Shown: positions 1 to 6,609 of the stretch, piece after piece
Layout of the letters: each line of letters starts with the position of its first letter
Numbering within the stretch: the stretch's first letter is position 1
Assembly: GCA_944391895.1 (NCBI GenBank)
Contig: CALXVF010000022.1
Coordinates: 1 to 12,353 of the forward strand
Source: an uncultured Clostridia bacterium
GTDB taxonomy: Bacteria; Bacillota; Clostridia; TANB77; CAG-508
Direction of reading: 5' to 3'
Length of the DNA stretch: 12,353 nucleotides
Notes under the pieces: generated by a model
Told to the model about the DNA's origin: nothing
Seen by the model: the letters and a program-made list of their open reading frames with translations, nothing else
The model's database searches: none
Position numbers and translations under genes: made by a program

Positions 1-756
1 AATTATGCGAAGGCAAAAGAAGAAGATATAAAGGATTATGAAAAAGAATTACAAAAAGAAGGAAAAAAGACATCAACAGCATCAAGAAGCTTAGCATCAA
101 TAAGGTCTTTTTATCAATTTTTGCTAAGAACTAAAAAAGCTAAGGGAGATCCTACTGTATCAATACAATCTCCAAAAATAGAAAAAAGAACTCCTAGTGT
201 ATTAACATCAGAAGAAGTAGAACTTTTATTAGACCAACCAAAAGATGTTGATTTAAAAGGAACTAGAGACAAAGCAATGTTAGAATTTGCTTATGCTACA
301 GGAATGAAAGTAACTGAAATTATAGATTTAAATATAGATGATGTTAATTTTGAAGAGGATACTGTAACTTGTGCAAATGGTAAAAAAACAAGAACAATTC
401 CACTTGGAACATTAGCAGAAAAAGCATTAAGAGAGTATGTTGAACAGGCTAGACCAATATTAATAAAAAATGAAGACAATAAAGCTTTATTTGTAAATGT
501 AAATGGTTCAAGACTTACAAGACAAGGATTTTGGAAAATAGTAAAATATTATAAAGAGCAAGCTCATATAGAAAAAGATATTACACCACACGTTTTAAGA
601 CATTCTTTTGCAACTCATTTACTACAAAATGGTGCAGATTTAAAATCAATTCAAGCAATGCTTGGACATTCAGATATATCTTCAACACAGGTATATGCTC
701 AATTTCAAGACCCAGGAATAAAGGATATTTATAAAAAAGCTCATCCAAGAGCATAA
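1..756 (+). CDS. xerD: XerD/XerC-like site-specific tyrosine recombinase, 5'-truncated by the window edge
   Basis: The reading frame is open from base 1, so 251 residues are visible and roughly 45 N-terminal residues lie outside the window (Xer proteins are about 290-300 aa). The visible part holds the end of the SAM-like core-binding domain (residues about 1-60) and the whole catalytic domain. Recognisable elements are the beta-hairpin Lys in NGKKTR, the box II motif HVLRHSFATHLL (His and second Arg), LGHSDISSTQ (third His) and the nucleophile Tyr in VYAQF. These proteins cut and rejoin DNA at dif to resolve chromosome dimers. The expected first catalytic Arg, in the family motif ATG-hydrophobic-R-V-S-E, reads Lys here (ATGMKVTE, codon 307-309). 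A hairpin closes the unit and rny begins a new one. XerD rather than XerC or a phage integrase is inferred from general similarity and the chromosomal housekeeping context. Confidence 0.85.
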   Translation, partial: NYAKAKEEDIKDYEKELQKEGKKTSTASRSLASIRSFYQFLLRTKKAKGDPTVSIQSPKIEKRTPSVLTSEEVELLLDQPKDVDLKGTRDKAMLEFAYATGMKVTEIIDLNIDDVNFEEDTVTCANGKKTRTIPLGTLAEKALREYVEQARPILIKNEDNKALFVNVNGSRLTRQGFWKIVKYYKEQAHIEKDITPHVLRHSFATHLLQNGADLKSIQAMLGHSDISSTQVYAQFQDPGIKDIYKKAHPRA

Positions 757-767
757 ATTTAGATTAG

Positions 768-798
768 AGACGGACCTTTTTTCGAAAAAGGTCCGTCT
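768..798 (+). terminator. Long hairpin, probable terminator of the recombinase gene
   Basis: A perfect 14-bp stem (768-781 with 785-798) closes on a 3-nt loop, 11 nt after the recombinase stop codon. The GC-rich base and T/A-rich top resemble an intrinsic terminator, but the tract after it is only TTC and then A-rich, so the U-run lies inside the stem instead of after it. Termination may be partial. Confidence 0.65.
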
Positions 799-821
799 TC
801 AAATAAAAACGTATTTTACTC

Positions 822-850
822 TTGACATATTCACATAATAATAATAAAAT
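822..850 (+). promoter_or_regulatory. Sigma-A-type promoter of rny
   Basis: TTGACA at 822-827 and TAAAAT at 845-850 are separated by exactly 17 bp. The predicted transcription start is about 857, giving an A/T-rich leader of about 65 nt before the rny start. This is a near-consensus housekeeping promoter, so rny is transcribed independently of the recombinase. Confidence 0.8.
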
Positions 851-922
851 ATTATAGGTAGAATATATTTATAGATTATATATATTTGAACATTGAAAAC
901 TAAATAGAAAGAGGTGTATGAT

Positions 923-2464
923 ATGCAAATCGCAATTTATATCATAATCTTTCTAGTCTCAGCAATATTATTTTCATTCGTGGGATATATAGTAAGAAAA
1001 AAATCTGCTGAAGCAAAAATTCAAAGTGCAGAAAAAGAAGCACAAAGAATTTTAGATAACGCTCAAAAAGAAGCAGAGAATGCAAAAAAAGAAGAAATAG
1101 TAAAAGCAAAAGAACAAATTATTAACAGTAGAAATGAGCTTGAAGAAGAGATTAGAGAGAGAAGAAGTGATATTCAATTACAAGAAAAAAGATTATTGCA
1201 AAAAGAAGAAAATCTTGAAAAGAAAATCTACTCAGCTGAACAAAGAGAAAAGCAATTAGATAAAAGAGAAGATGCTATCGAAAACGAAAAAAATGAAGTT
1301 CAAAAATTGAAAGATGCTCAATTAGATGAACTAGAAAGAATTGCAAGACTTTCAATCGACGAAGCTAAAAACCAATTATTAGCTAAAGTTGATGAAAAGT
1401 TAACAGCTGAAAAAGTAGAAAGAATCAAAGCTATGGAAGATGAAATTAAGGAAAAATCAGAAGACACTGCTAAAAACATTATTACTTATGCTATACAAAA
1501 ATGCGCAGCAGACCATACTTCTGAATCAACAGTTTCAATCGTAGCACTTCCTAATGATGATATGAAGGGAAGAATAATTGGTAGAGAAGGTAGAAATATT
1601 AAAGCCTTAGAAACACTAACAGGAGTTGATTTTATCATAGATGATACACCAGAGGCTGTAGTTATTTCAGGATTTGATCCATTAAGAAGAGAAGTAGCAA
1701 GACTAGCACTTCAAAAATTAATTGATGATGGAAGAATTCATCCAGCAAAAATCGAAGAAATGGTTGAGAAGGCTAAGGAAGAAGTATCTAAAATAATCAA
1801 AGAAGAAGGAGAAAGAGCTGTTATGGAAACAGGAGTTCTAAACCTTCATCCAGATATTATAAAACTTCTTGGAAAATTAAAATATAGGACAAGTTATGGT
1901 CAAAACGTACTAAACCATTCAATTGAAGTTTCAAACTTAGCTAGAATAATGGCTGATGAATTAGGGTTAGATACAAAACTTGCAAGACGCGCAGGACTTT
2001 TACATGATATAGGTAAAGCATTAGACCATGATATGGAAGGAACACACGTAGAAATAGGTGTAGAAATCCTAAAGAAATATAAAGAAGATTCAAGAATAAT
2101 TAATGCCGTAGAAGCTCATCATGGGGACGTAGAACCTCAAACACCTGAAGCTTATTTAATACAAGCTGCTGATGCTATATCTGCTTCAAGACCAGGAGCT
2201 AGAAGAGAAACATTAGAAGCATATATTAAGAGATTAGAAGAACTTGAATCAATAGCAGATTCATTCGATGGTGTTGAAAAATCTTATGCAATACAAGCAG
2301 GTAGAGAAATAAGAATAATTGTAAAACCTGAAAAAATCTCTGATGATGAAATGACAATTATTGCTAGAAATATTGCTCAAAAAGTAGAAAATGAAATGGA
2401 TTATCCAGGACAAATTAAAATTAATCTTATCAGAGAAAGAAGAGTAATTGATTACGCAAAATAA
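923..2464 (+). CDS. rny: Ribonuclease Y (RNase Y)
   Basis: A 513-aa membrane-bound endoribonuclease that initiates mRNA decay in Gram-positive bacteria; the length is typical. Seen in order: an N-terminal transmembrane helix (residues about 2-24), a long charged coiled coil (about 28-190), a KH RNA-binding domain with the GxxG loop GREG near 220-223, and an HD phosphohydrolase domain with the metal-binding pair His361-Asp362 in LLHDIGKAL. The conserved C-terminal region ends near IRERRVIDYAK. The start is placed at ATG 923 because AGAGGTG (910-916) lies 6 nt upstream; the in-frame GTG at 914 is part of that ribosome-binding site. The gene has its own promoter and a strong terminator. RNase Y assembles with glycolytic enzymes and helicase in Bacillus; none of these partners is nearby. 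YmdB, whose gene often follows rny, is two genes away. Confidence 0.97.
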   Translation: MQIAIYIIIFLVSAILFSFVGYIVRKKSAEAKIQSAEKEAQRILDNAQKEAENAKKEEIVKAKEQIINSRNELEEEIRERRSDIQLQEKRLLQKEENLEKKIYSAEQREKQLDKREDAIENEKNEVQKLKDAQLDELERIARLSIDEAKNQLLAKVDEKLTAEKVERIKAMEDEIKEKSEDTAKNIITYAIQKCAADHTSESTVSIVALPNDDMKGRIIGREGRNIKALETLTGVDFIIDDTPEAVVISGFDPLRREVARLALQKLIDDGRIHPAKIEEMVEKAKEEVSKIIKEEGERAVMETGVLNLHPDIIKLLGKLKYRTSYGQNVLNHSIEVSNLARIMADELGLDTKLARRAGLLHDIGKALDHDMEGTHVEIGVEILKKYKEDSRIINAVEAHHGDVEPQTPEAYLIQAADAISASRPGARRETLEAYIKRLEELESIADSFDGVEKSYAIQAGREIRIIVKPEKISDDEMTIIARNIAQKVENEMDYPGQIKINLIRERRVIDYAK

Positions 2465-2472
2465 AAATAAAG

Positions 2473-2502
2473 GACTATATTTTTTAAAATATAGTCTTTT
2501 TT
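2473..2502 (+). terminator. Intrinsic terminator of rny
   Basis: An 11-bp stem (2473-2483 with 2486-2496) is followed by six T residues (2497-2502), starting 9 nt after the rny stop codon. It separates rny from the RNA gene that follows. Confidence 0.88.
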
Positions 2503-2514
2503 GATATATGGCAT

Positions 2515-2543
2515 TTTACAAAATAAAAAGAATATGATATAAT
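2515..2543 (+). promoter_or_regulatory. Promoter of the OLE RNA gene
   Basis: TTTACA (2515-2520) and a perfect TATAAT (2538-2543) are spaced by 17 bp. The expected start point, about 2549-2551, coincides with the first bases of the 8-nt strand that pairs with the 3' end of the RNA. That agreement supports both the promoter and the 5' boundary. Confidence 0.8.
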
Positions 2544-2548
2544 ATATT

Positions 2549-3112
2549 AAGTTGGTGCAGTATTCTAGTAATATTGTTTATTATGAGGGTGGGGCTAAAA
2601 ATCCACTAAAAGGCATACATAGAGTTTCTTAGTTTTGCGCGGGACGCCAAGCTTGTGTGGGGCTAGGAGATAAGAATCTAGGACAATATATAAAGGCATA
2701 TATATTAATTTTCCTATTTTCGCGTTATTTGTGCCTATATAGAAATATATAGTGAAGCCTGTCTTGAGTGATAGTTTTGGGATTAACTTAAAAGATAAAA
2801 ACATTTGGCCAAATATTTTTATCACTTGTTATGAAATTACTATTGCAAAAAAGACTAGTAGTAAAACAATGTTTCAAGGAAAACTTCTAGACTGTTTACA
2901 TTAGTAAGAAATTTTATGGATTAAGATACGGATTTAAGTGGCAATCTGGTAGCCAGATTTATGGATGCTTTATTTAATCGGAAACGGCTAAATAGTAATA
3001 TTTAGTATAAAGTAGAGAAATTCGACTAGACCTAAACCGTAAAATTTACGTAAAATTTTACCAACTTTATCATATTTAAAATAATATGTACCCCAAAATG
3101 TGGGTACTTTTT
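2549..3112 (+). ncRNA. ole: OLE (Ornate Large Extremophilic) RNA candidate, about 560 nt
   Basis: No coding frame of note exists on the + strand, yet the stretch is locally much richer in G/C words than other gaps and is bounded by a promoter and a terminator. The bases 2549-2556 are fully complementary to 3060-3067, closing the RNA into one domain. Internal hairpins can be drawn by eye: 2558-2564/2570-2576, 2694-2698/2732-2736, 2767-2773/2820-2826, a 7-bp stem 2943-2949/2953-2959, and a stem 2972-2980/2985-2993 (one A-C mismatch, one G-U) capped by a GAAA tetraloop. OLE RNAs are about 600-nt structured RNAs in some Firmicutes. They are usually encoded next to oapA, bind OapA at the membrane, and in Bacillus halodurans help tolerance of cold, alcohol and magnesium stress. 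The class assignment rests on size, structure and the adjacent oapA; I could not run the Rfam OLE model. Another large structured RNA class is the main alternative. Confidence 0.83.
3088..3112 (+). terminator. Intrinsic terminator at the 3' end of the OLE RNA
   Basis: GTACCC (3088-3093) pairs with GGGTAC (3102-3107) around an 8-nt loop and is followed by TTTTT (3108-3112). It lies 21 nt after the closing helix of the RNA. It would release a free RNA of about 560 nt and may let part of the transcription continue into oapA. Confidence 0.82.
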
Positions 3113-3125
3113 CTTTCACAAGGTA

Positions 3126-3154
3126 TTGTGTGAATAATTAATAAATGATAAAAT
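3126..3154 (+). promoter_or_regulatory. Possible promoter of oapA
   Basis: TTGTGT (3126-3131) and TAAAAT (3149-3154) are 17 bp apart, downstream of the OLE terminator and 20 nt before the oapA start. The match is moderate. If real, oapA-ymdB is transcribed separately from the RNA; if not, oapA depends on read-through. Confidence 0.45.
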
Positions 3155-3174
3155 AACTATGAATGGGAGCGAAT

Positions 3175-3738
3175 ATGGAAAAAAGTAAAAAAGATGAAAA
3201 GAAAAATAAAGGAAAAAACAGTGAATTAAATTGGTTTATAAAAGTAACAATATTATCATTTGTTTTATCAATAATATTTTCTTTTATTTCAAATACAGCA
3301 GTTTCTAATTTACCAATTTTGCCAGCAATACTAATATTAATATTAGTCATATTTGTTGGTGTGGTATTTGATGTTATAGGAGTTGCTGTAACTGTAGCAG
3401 ATGAAAGTGAATTTCATGCAAAGGCCACAAAAAAAGTACCAGGAGCAAAAGAATCAATCAAGCTTATAAAAAATGCAAGCCAAGTTTCTAATATCTGTGC
3501 AGACGTTATTGGAGATATATGTGGTGTACTAAGTGGTGCTATAAGTGCTGTTGTGTCTTTAAAAATAACATCAGGTTTAGGTATACCTTATGATTTACAA
3601 TTTTTAATAAGTGCATTTGTTGCTTCTTTCACAATAGGAGGAAAAGCATTAGGAAAAGGTTTTGCAAGAAGACATTCAACTACAATTATTATGATTACTG
3701 GTAAAATATTAAATAAAATTCACATAGGAGGTAAGTAA
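3175..3738 (+). CDS. oapA: OapA, OLE RNA-associated membrane protein
   Basis: The 187-aa protein has a Lys-rich cytoplasmic N-terminus (residues 1-18) and four hydrophobic segments (about 22-43, 46-73, 107-132, 137-158). A charged amphipathic stretch lies between segments 2 and 3 (ADESEFHAKATKKVPGAK), and the C-terminus is basic. The D-x3-D motif (DVIGD, Asp110 and Asp114) matches the pair of aspartates known to be essential in Bacillus halodurans OapA (D104/D108). The middle region also looks like the membrane domain of CorB/CNNM-type magnesium proteins (DUF21). OapA binds OLE RNA and anchors it in the membrane. ATG 3175 is chosen because GGGAG (3165-3169) sits 5 nt upstream; the in-frame ATG at 3163 overlaps that site. 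It lies directly after the OLE gene and 3 nt before ymdB, whose ribosome-binding site is inside the oapA end, so oapA and ymdB form one operon. Confidence 0.88.
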   Translation: MEKSKKDEKKNKGKNSELNWFIKVTILSFVLSIIFSFISNTAVSNLPILPAILILILVIFVGVVFDVIGVAVTVADESEFHAKATKKVPGAKESIKLIKNASQVSNICADVIGDICGVLSGAISAVVSLKITSGLGIPYDLQFLISAFVASFTIGGKALGKGFARRHSTTIIMITGKILNKIHIGGK

Positions 3739-3741
3739 GAA

Positions 3742-4506
3742 GTGAAAATATTAGCAGTTGGAGATTTAGTTGGAGAAACTGGATTAGAAAGATTAAAAAG
3801 AGATTTACCAAAACTTCAGGAAGCAGAGAACATAGACTTTACAATAGTAAATGGAGAAAATGTAGCTGGTGGAATGGGAATGACAACAAAGAATTTTCAC
3901 GAACTTAATAAATTGAATATAGATGTTATAACAATGGGAAATCATACATGGGGTAAAAAAGATATTTTTTCTTTTATAGATAAACCTAACATTATAAGAC
4001 CAGCAAATTATTCAAGAGGTGTTCCAGGACACGGATACACCATTGTTGAAAAAAATAACAAAAAGATAGCAGTTATTAATTTAATAGGAAGAACAGATAT
4101 GGGTATTTTATCTGAGAATCCATTTACTACTTTGGATGACATCTTAAAAAGAATAGATGCAGATATTAAAATATTAGATTTTCATGCTGAGGCAACAGCT
4201 GAAAAGATTGCTATGGGATATTATGTAGACGGCAGAATTACAGCAATGTTTGGAACACACACTCATGTTCAGACTGCAGATGAAAAAATCTTAGAAAACG
4301 GAACTGGCTATATAACTGATATAGGAATGACAGGACCTAGGAAATCAGTTATTGGAATGGACGTAGATACATCTCTAAAGAGATTTGTGACATCTCTTCC
4401 AGAAAGATATAAACTTGCTATGGGAGAATGCATTTTGAATGGTGTTATATTTGAAATAGATGACGAAAATTGTCGAACAAAGGAAATATATAGAATAAAC
4501 TTGTAA
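3742..4506 (+). CDS. ymdB: YmdB family metallophosphoesterase
   Basis: A 254-aa cytoplasmic calcineurin-like phosphoesterase of the YmdB/DR1281 family (TIGR00282 type), full length. Members hydrolyse 2',3'-cyclic nucleotides, and in Bacillus subtilis YmdB affects biofilm formation and motility. The dinuclear metal ligands can all be seen: Asp8 (GDLVGE), Glu39 and Asn40 (NGENVAGG), Asn67 with the proton-donor His68 (GNHTWG), His148 (DFHAEAT), His173 and His175 (GTHTHVQT). The start is GTG 3742, served by AGGAGGT at 3726-3732 within the last codons of oapA, 9 nt away. Only 3 nt separate the oapA stop from this start, indicating translational linkage. In other Firmicutes ymdB usually follows rny; here OLE-oapA intervenes. 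No obvious terminator follows it. Confidence 0.94.
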   Translation: MKILAVGDLVGETGLERLKRDLPKLQEAENIDFTIVNGENVAGGMGMTTKNFHELNKLNIDVITMGNHTWGKKDIFSFIDKPNIIRPANYSRGVPGHGYTIVEKNNKKIAVINLIGRTDMGILSENPFTTLDDILKRIDADIKILDFHAEATAEKIAMGYYVDGRITAMFGTHTHVQTADEKILENGTGYITDIGMTGPRKSVIGMDVDTSLKRFVTSLPERYKLAMGECILNGVIFEIDDENCRTKEIYRINL

Positions 4507-4644
4507 GAAATGGTAAAATATGTCATAAAATGTCGACGAAAAGATTAAGAAATTCATTGAAACTACTAGACTTTATCCTCCAAAAGTAATATAACTATAC
4601 TTGTAATTACAAACAAACAAAAAATTAAATTAAGGGAGGAAAAA
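4507..4644 (+). promoter_or_regulatory. Leader region of spoVS with a 12-bp palindrome
   Basis: This 138-bp gap holds no gene. A perfect palindrome TTGTAATTACAA lies at 4601-4612, 20 nt before the AGGGAGG ribosome-binding site of spoVS, and could be a regulator site or simply AT-rich chance. A weak TATACT at 4596-4601 with TTTATC at 4572-4577 (18-bp spacer) is a poor sigma-A candidate. spoVS is SigH-controlled in Bacillus, but I found no convincing SigH element (AGGAWWW plus GAAT at the right spacing). Confidence 0.3.
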
Positions 4645-4905
4645 ATGGAAGTCTTAAAAATTTCATCAAAATCAAATCCAAACTCAGTAGCAGGTGCAAT
4701 AGCTGGGATGGTAAAGGAAACAAGAAAGGCAGAAATGCAAGCAATTGGAGCAGGAGCACTAAATCAAGCCGTAAAAGCAGTAGCGATAGCAAGAGGTTTT
4801 GTAGCTCCAACAGGAGTAGACCTAGTATGTATACCAGCATTTGCAGAGGTAGAAGTTGAGGGAGAGGATAGAACAGGAATAAGACTTATAGTAGAGTCAA
4901 GATAG
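4645..4905 (+). CDS. spoVS: Stage V sporulation protein S
   Basis: An 86-aa protein nearly identical in layout to the highly conserved SpoVS family. It opens with MEVLKISSKSNPNSVAGAIA, has the central block GAGALNQAVKAVAIARGFVAP, and ends with IPAFAEVEVEGEDRTGIRL. SpoVS has an Alba-like small nucleic-acid-binding fold. In Bacillus it is a modulator of sporulation: mutants are blocked at stage V and spoVS affects septation. ATG 4645 is preceded by AGGGAGG 5 nt upstream. The gene follows ymdB by 138 bp and ends in a strong terminator. ymdB-spoVS adjacency is common in Firmicutes, so the family call is firm; the exact molecular function is not known from the sequence. Confidence 0.97.
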   Translation: MEVLKISSKSNPNSVAGAIAGMVKETRKAEMQAIGAGALNQAVKAVAIARGFVAPTGVDLVCIPAFAEVEVEGEDRTGIRLIVESR

Positions 4906-4927
4906 AAAATATAAAATAAATATAGGG

Positions 4928-4960
4928 GGCGTGTAACAAAAATTACATGCCTATTTTTTT
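4928..4960 (+). terminator. Intrinsic terminator of spoVS
   Basis: A 9-bp stem (4928-4936 with 4943-4951, one G-U pair) with a 6-nt loop is followed by TA and then seven T residues (4954-4960), 23 nt after the spoVS stop. Confidence 0.9.
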
Positions 4961-4968
4961 CTAAACTA

Positions 4969-4997
4969 TTGAAAAAAACAGATTTTTAATATATTAT
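4969..4997 (+). promoter_or_regulatory. Promoter of the solute-binding protein gene
   Basis: TTGAAA (4969-4974) and TATTAT (4992-4997) are 17 bp apart, immediately after the spoVS terminator and 25 nt before the next start codon. This makes the following gene a separate transcription unit. Confidence 0.7.
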
Positions 4998-5022
4998 AGG
5001 TAGGAAAATAAGGAGCAAAATT

Positions 5023-6591
5023 ATGAAAAATAACAATATCTTTAAATATATTTTTATAGTATTTATTATTATTTTAATAATTGGTGCAATTTATATTTTA
5101 TATAATCAAAACATAGTAGAAGAAGAAGAAAACGAAAATAATAATAGTACAACAGAAGAAGCAGTGCAAATATTGGACAATTTGACTATGGGTATTTCGA
5201 ACTATGATACTATGAATCCGTTGTTAACTAATAATAAAGAAATTATTAACATAAGTAAACTAATATTTGAACCTCTAATAAATATCACACCAGACTATAG
5301 AACAGAAATGTGTTTAGCAACATCATGTACAAAGGTTAGTGATGTGAAATATGAAATCAAATTAGACAATAACATAAAATGGCAAGATGGAAGTAGTTTA
5401 ATTGCAAAAGATGTGGAATTTACAATAAATAAATTAAAAGAAAGAAATACAGTTTATTCTGCCAATGTTCAAGATATTGCAAGTGTGGAAATACCAGATA
5501 CACAAACTGTTATTATTAATCTTTCAAGAGCAGTTCCATTTTTTGAATATAATCTTACTTTCCCAATCCTACCAAGTATGTATTATTTAAATGAGGATTT
5601 TGTAAACACAAATAAAATACCAATAGGTACAGGAATGTATAAAATCGCAAGTATAGATGATAATACTATTTTACTTACAAGAAATGATAGATGGAGACAT
5701 ATTAAAGATAAAACACCTAAAGCACAATCTATAACAATAAAAAGATATGGTTCAATGGGAGAAATTTACAATAGTTTTAAGCTAGATAATATAGATATAA
5801 TAAATACTGCTAGTACAAGCTATTCTGAACATATAGGAACTATGGGATATAACAAAAAGGAATATGATGGAAGAAATTATGACTTTATAAGTTTGAATTG
5901 CCAAGATGTTATTTTGCAGGATAAAGCAGTTAGACAAGCCATTAATTATGCTATAGATAAAAATACATTAATTGCAACAGTATTCTCGAACAATTGTTAT
6001 GTGGCTAATTCGCCTATTGATTATGGAAGCTATTTGCACTCATCAGAAGGTGAAATTGGATTTAACCAGGATAAAGCAAGAACTATTCTAGAACAGGCTG
6101 GTTGGGTATATAAAAATGATAGATGGCAAAAAAATATTGATGGCTATGTTAGACGTCTTACACTATCTTTAGTTGTGGATAAAGATAACCAAGACAGAAT
6201 GAATGTTGCAAATGAAATTAAAAGGCAATTAGGAACTATAGGAATTACAGTAAATATTTCTGCAGTAAGTAATGAAAGATATCATGAGTATCTTAATGAG
6301 AAAAATTATCAGATGATACTTACTGGAGTTACAAATTCTATAAATCCAGATTTGACATATTTTTATGGAGATGGAAATATTGCTAATTATAATAATGAAG
6401 ATGTAAAATCTAAACTTGGTTCATTAGATAATTATGCAGATATTCAAAAGACTGTAAATGATGATGTCCCTTATATTGGGCTTTATAGAGATAAGAATAC
6501 TTTACTATTGAATGCTAATGTTGGTGGAAATTTTGCACCAAATAGTTATAATGTGTTTGCTAATTTTAATGAGTGGTTTAGGCAACAATAA
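5023..6591 (+). CDS. Membrane-anchored family 5 (peptide/nickel type) ABC solute-binding protein
   Basis: The 522-aa protein starts with a Lys-flanked hydrophobic helix (residues about 8-29). A Glu/Asn-rich linker (about 31-47) follows, then a two-lobed SBP_bac_5 domain (about 50-520). Typical family features include KLDNNIKWQDGSSLIAKDVE, where a hydrophobic/Asp-Gly signature precedes the 'A-x-DV-x-F/E' element, IGTGMYKI, and the helix KAVRQAINYAIDKNTLI. Extracellular binding of oligopeptides or similar ligands is the family role. No Cys occurs in the signal region, so this is not a lipoprotein; it is most likely held by the uncleaved N-terminal helix. No permease or ATPase gene is adjacent, so it may serve a transporter encoded elsewhere or act as a sensor. 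AAGGAG (5010-5015) supports ATG 5023. Substrate cannot be told from the sequence. Confidence 0.85.
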   Translation: MKNNNIFKYIFIVFIIILIIGAIYILYNQNIVEEEENENNNSTTEEAVQILDNLTMGISNYDTMNPLLTNNKEIINISKLIFEPLINITPDYRTEMCLATSCTKVSDVKYEIKLDNNIKWQDGSSLIAKDVEFTINKLKERNTVYSANVQDIASVEIPDTQTVIINLSRAVPFFEYNLTFPILPSMYYLNEDFVNTNKIPIGTGMYKIASIDDNTILLTRNDRWRHIKDKTPKAQSITIKRYGSMGEIYNSFKLDNIDIINTASTSYSEHIGTMGYNKKEYDGRNYDFISLNCQDVILQDKAVRQAINYAIDKNTLIATVFSNNCYVANSPIDYGSYLHSSEGEIGFNQDKARTILEQAGWVYKNDRWQKNIDGYVRRLTLSLVVDKDNQDRMNVANEIKRQLGTIGITVNISAVSNERYHEYLNEKNYQMILTGVTNSINPDLTYFYGDGNIANYNNEDVKSKLGSLDNYADIQKTVNDDVPYIGLYRDKNTLLLNANVGGNFAPNSYNVFANFNEWFRQQ

Positions 6592-6609
6592 TTTTTTTAT
6601 GATTACACA

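Noticed and set aside
914..922. GTG at 914 as start of rny
   Set aside because: It overlaps AGAGGTG, which is well placed to serve ATG 923; starting at 923 also gives the usual short N-terminus before the membrane helix.
2595..2825. Minus-strand open frame of 76 codons within the OLE interval
   Set aside because: No ribosome-binding site or family resemblance; it lies inside a region with its own + strand promoter, terminator and RNA folds, so it is a chance frame.
2549..3112. Possibility of tmRNA, RNase P RNA or 6S RNA
   Set aside because: The 3' part has no tRNA-like end with a TTCGA arm and CCA, the RNase P core words (such as the GAGGAAAGTCC type) are absent, and the length is far too great for 6S RNA.
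3163..3174. ATG at 3163 as start of oapA
   Set aside because: It has no ribosome-binding site, and its own bases make up the GGGAG site that serves ATG 3175.
4510..4548. Twelve-codon open frame between ymdB and spoVS, considered as a leader peptide
   Set aside because: There is no ribosome-binding site before its ATG and no attenuator hairpin after it.
4308..4557. Minus-strand open frames overlapping the end of ymdB
   Set aside because: They shadow a well-supported gene, have no ribosome-binding sites and resemble no family.
4625..4840. Minus-strand Leu-rich frame opposite spoVS
   Set aside because: Its leucine-rich composition is the complement of the spoVS codons; the + strand gene is certain.
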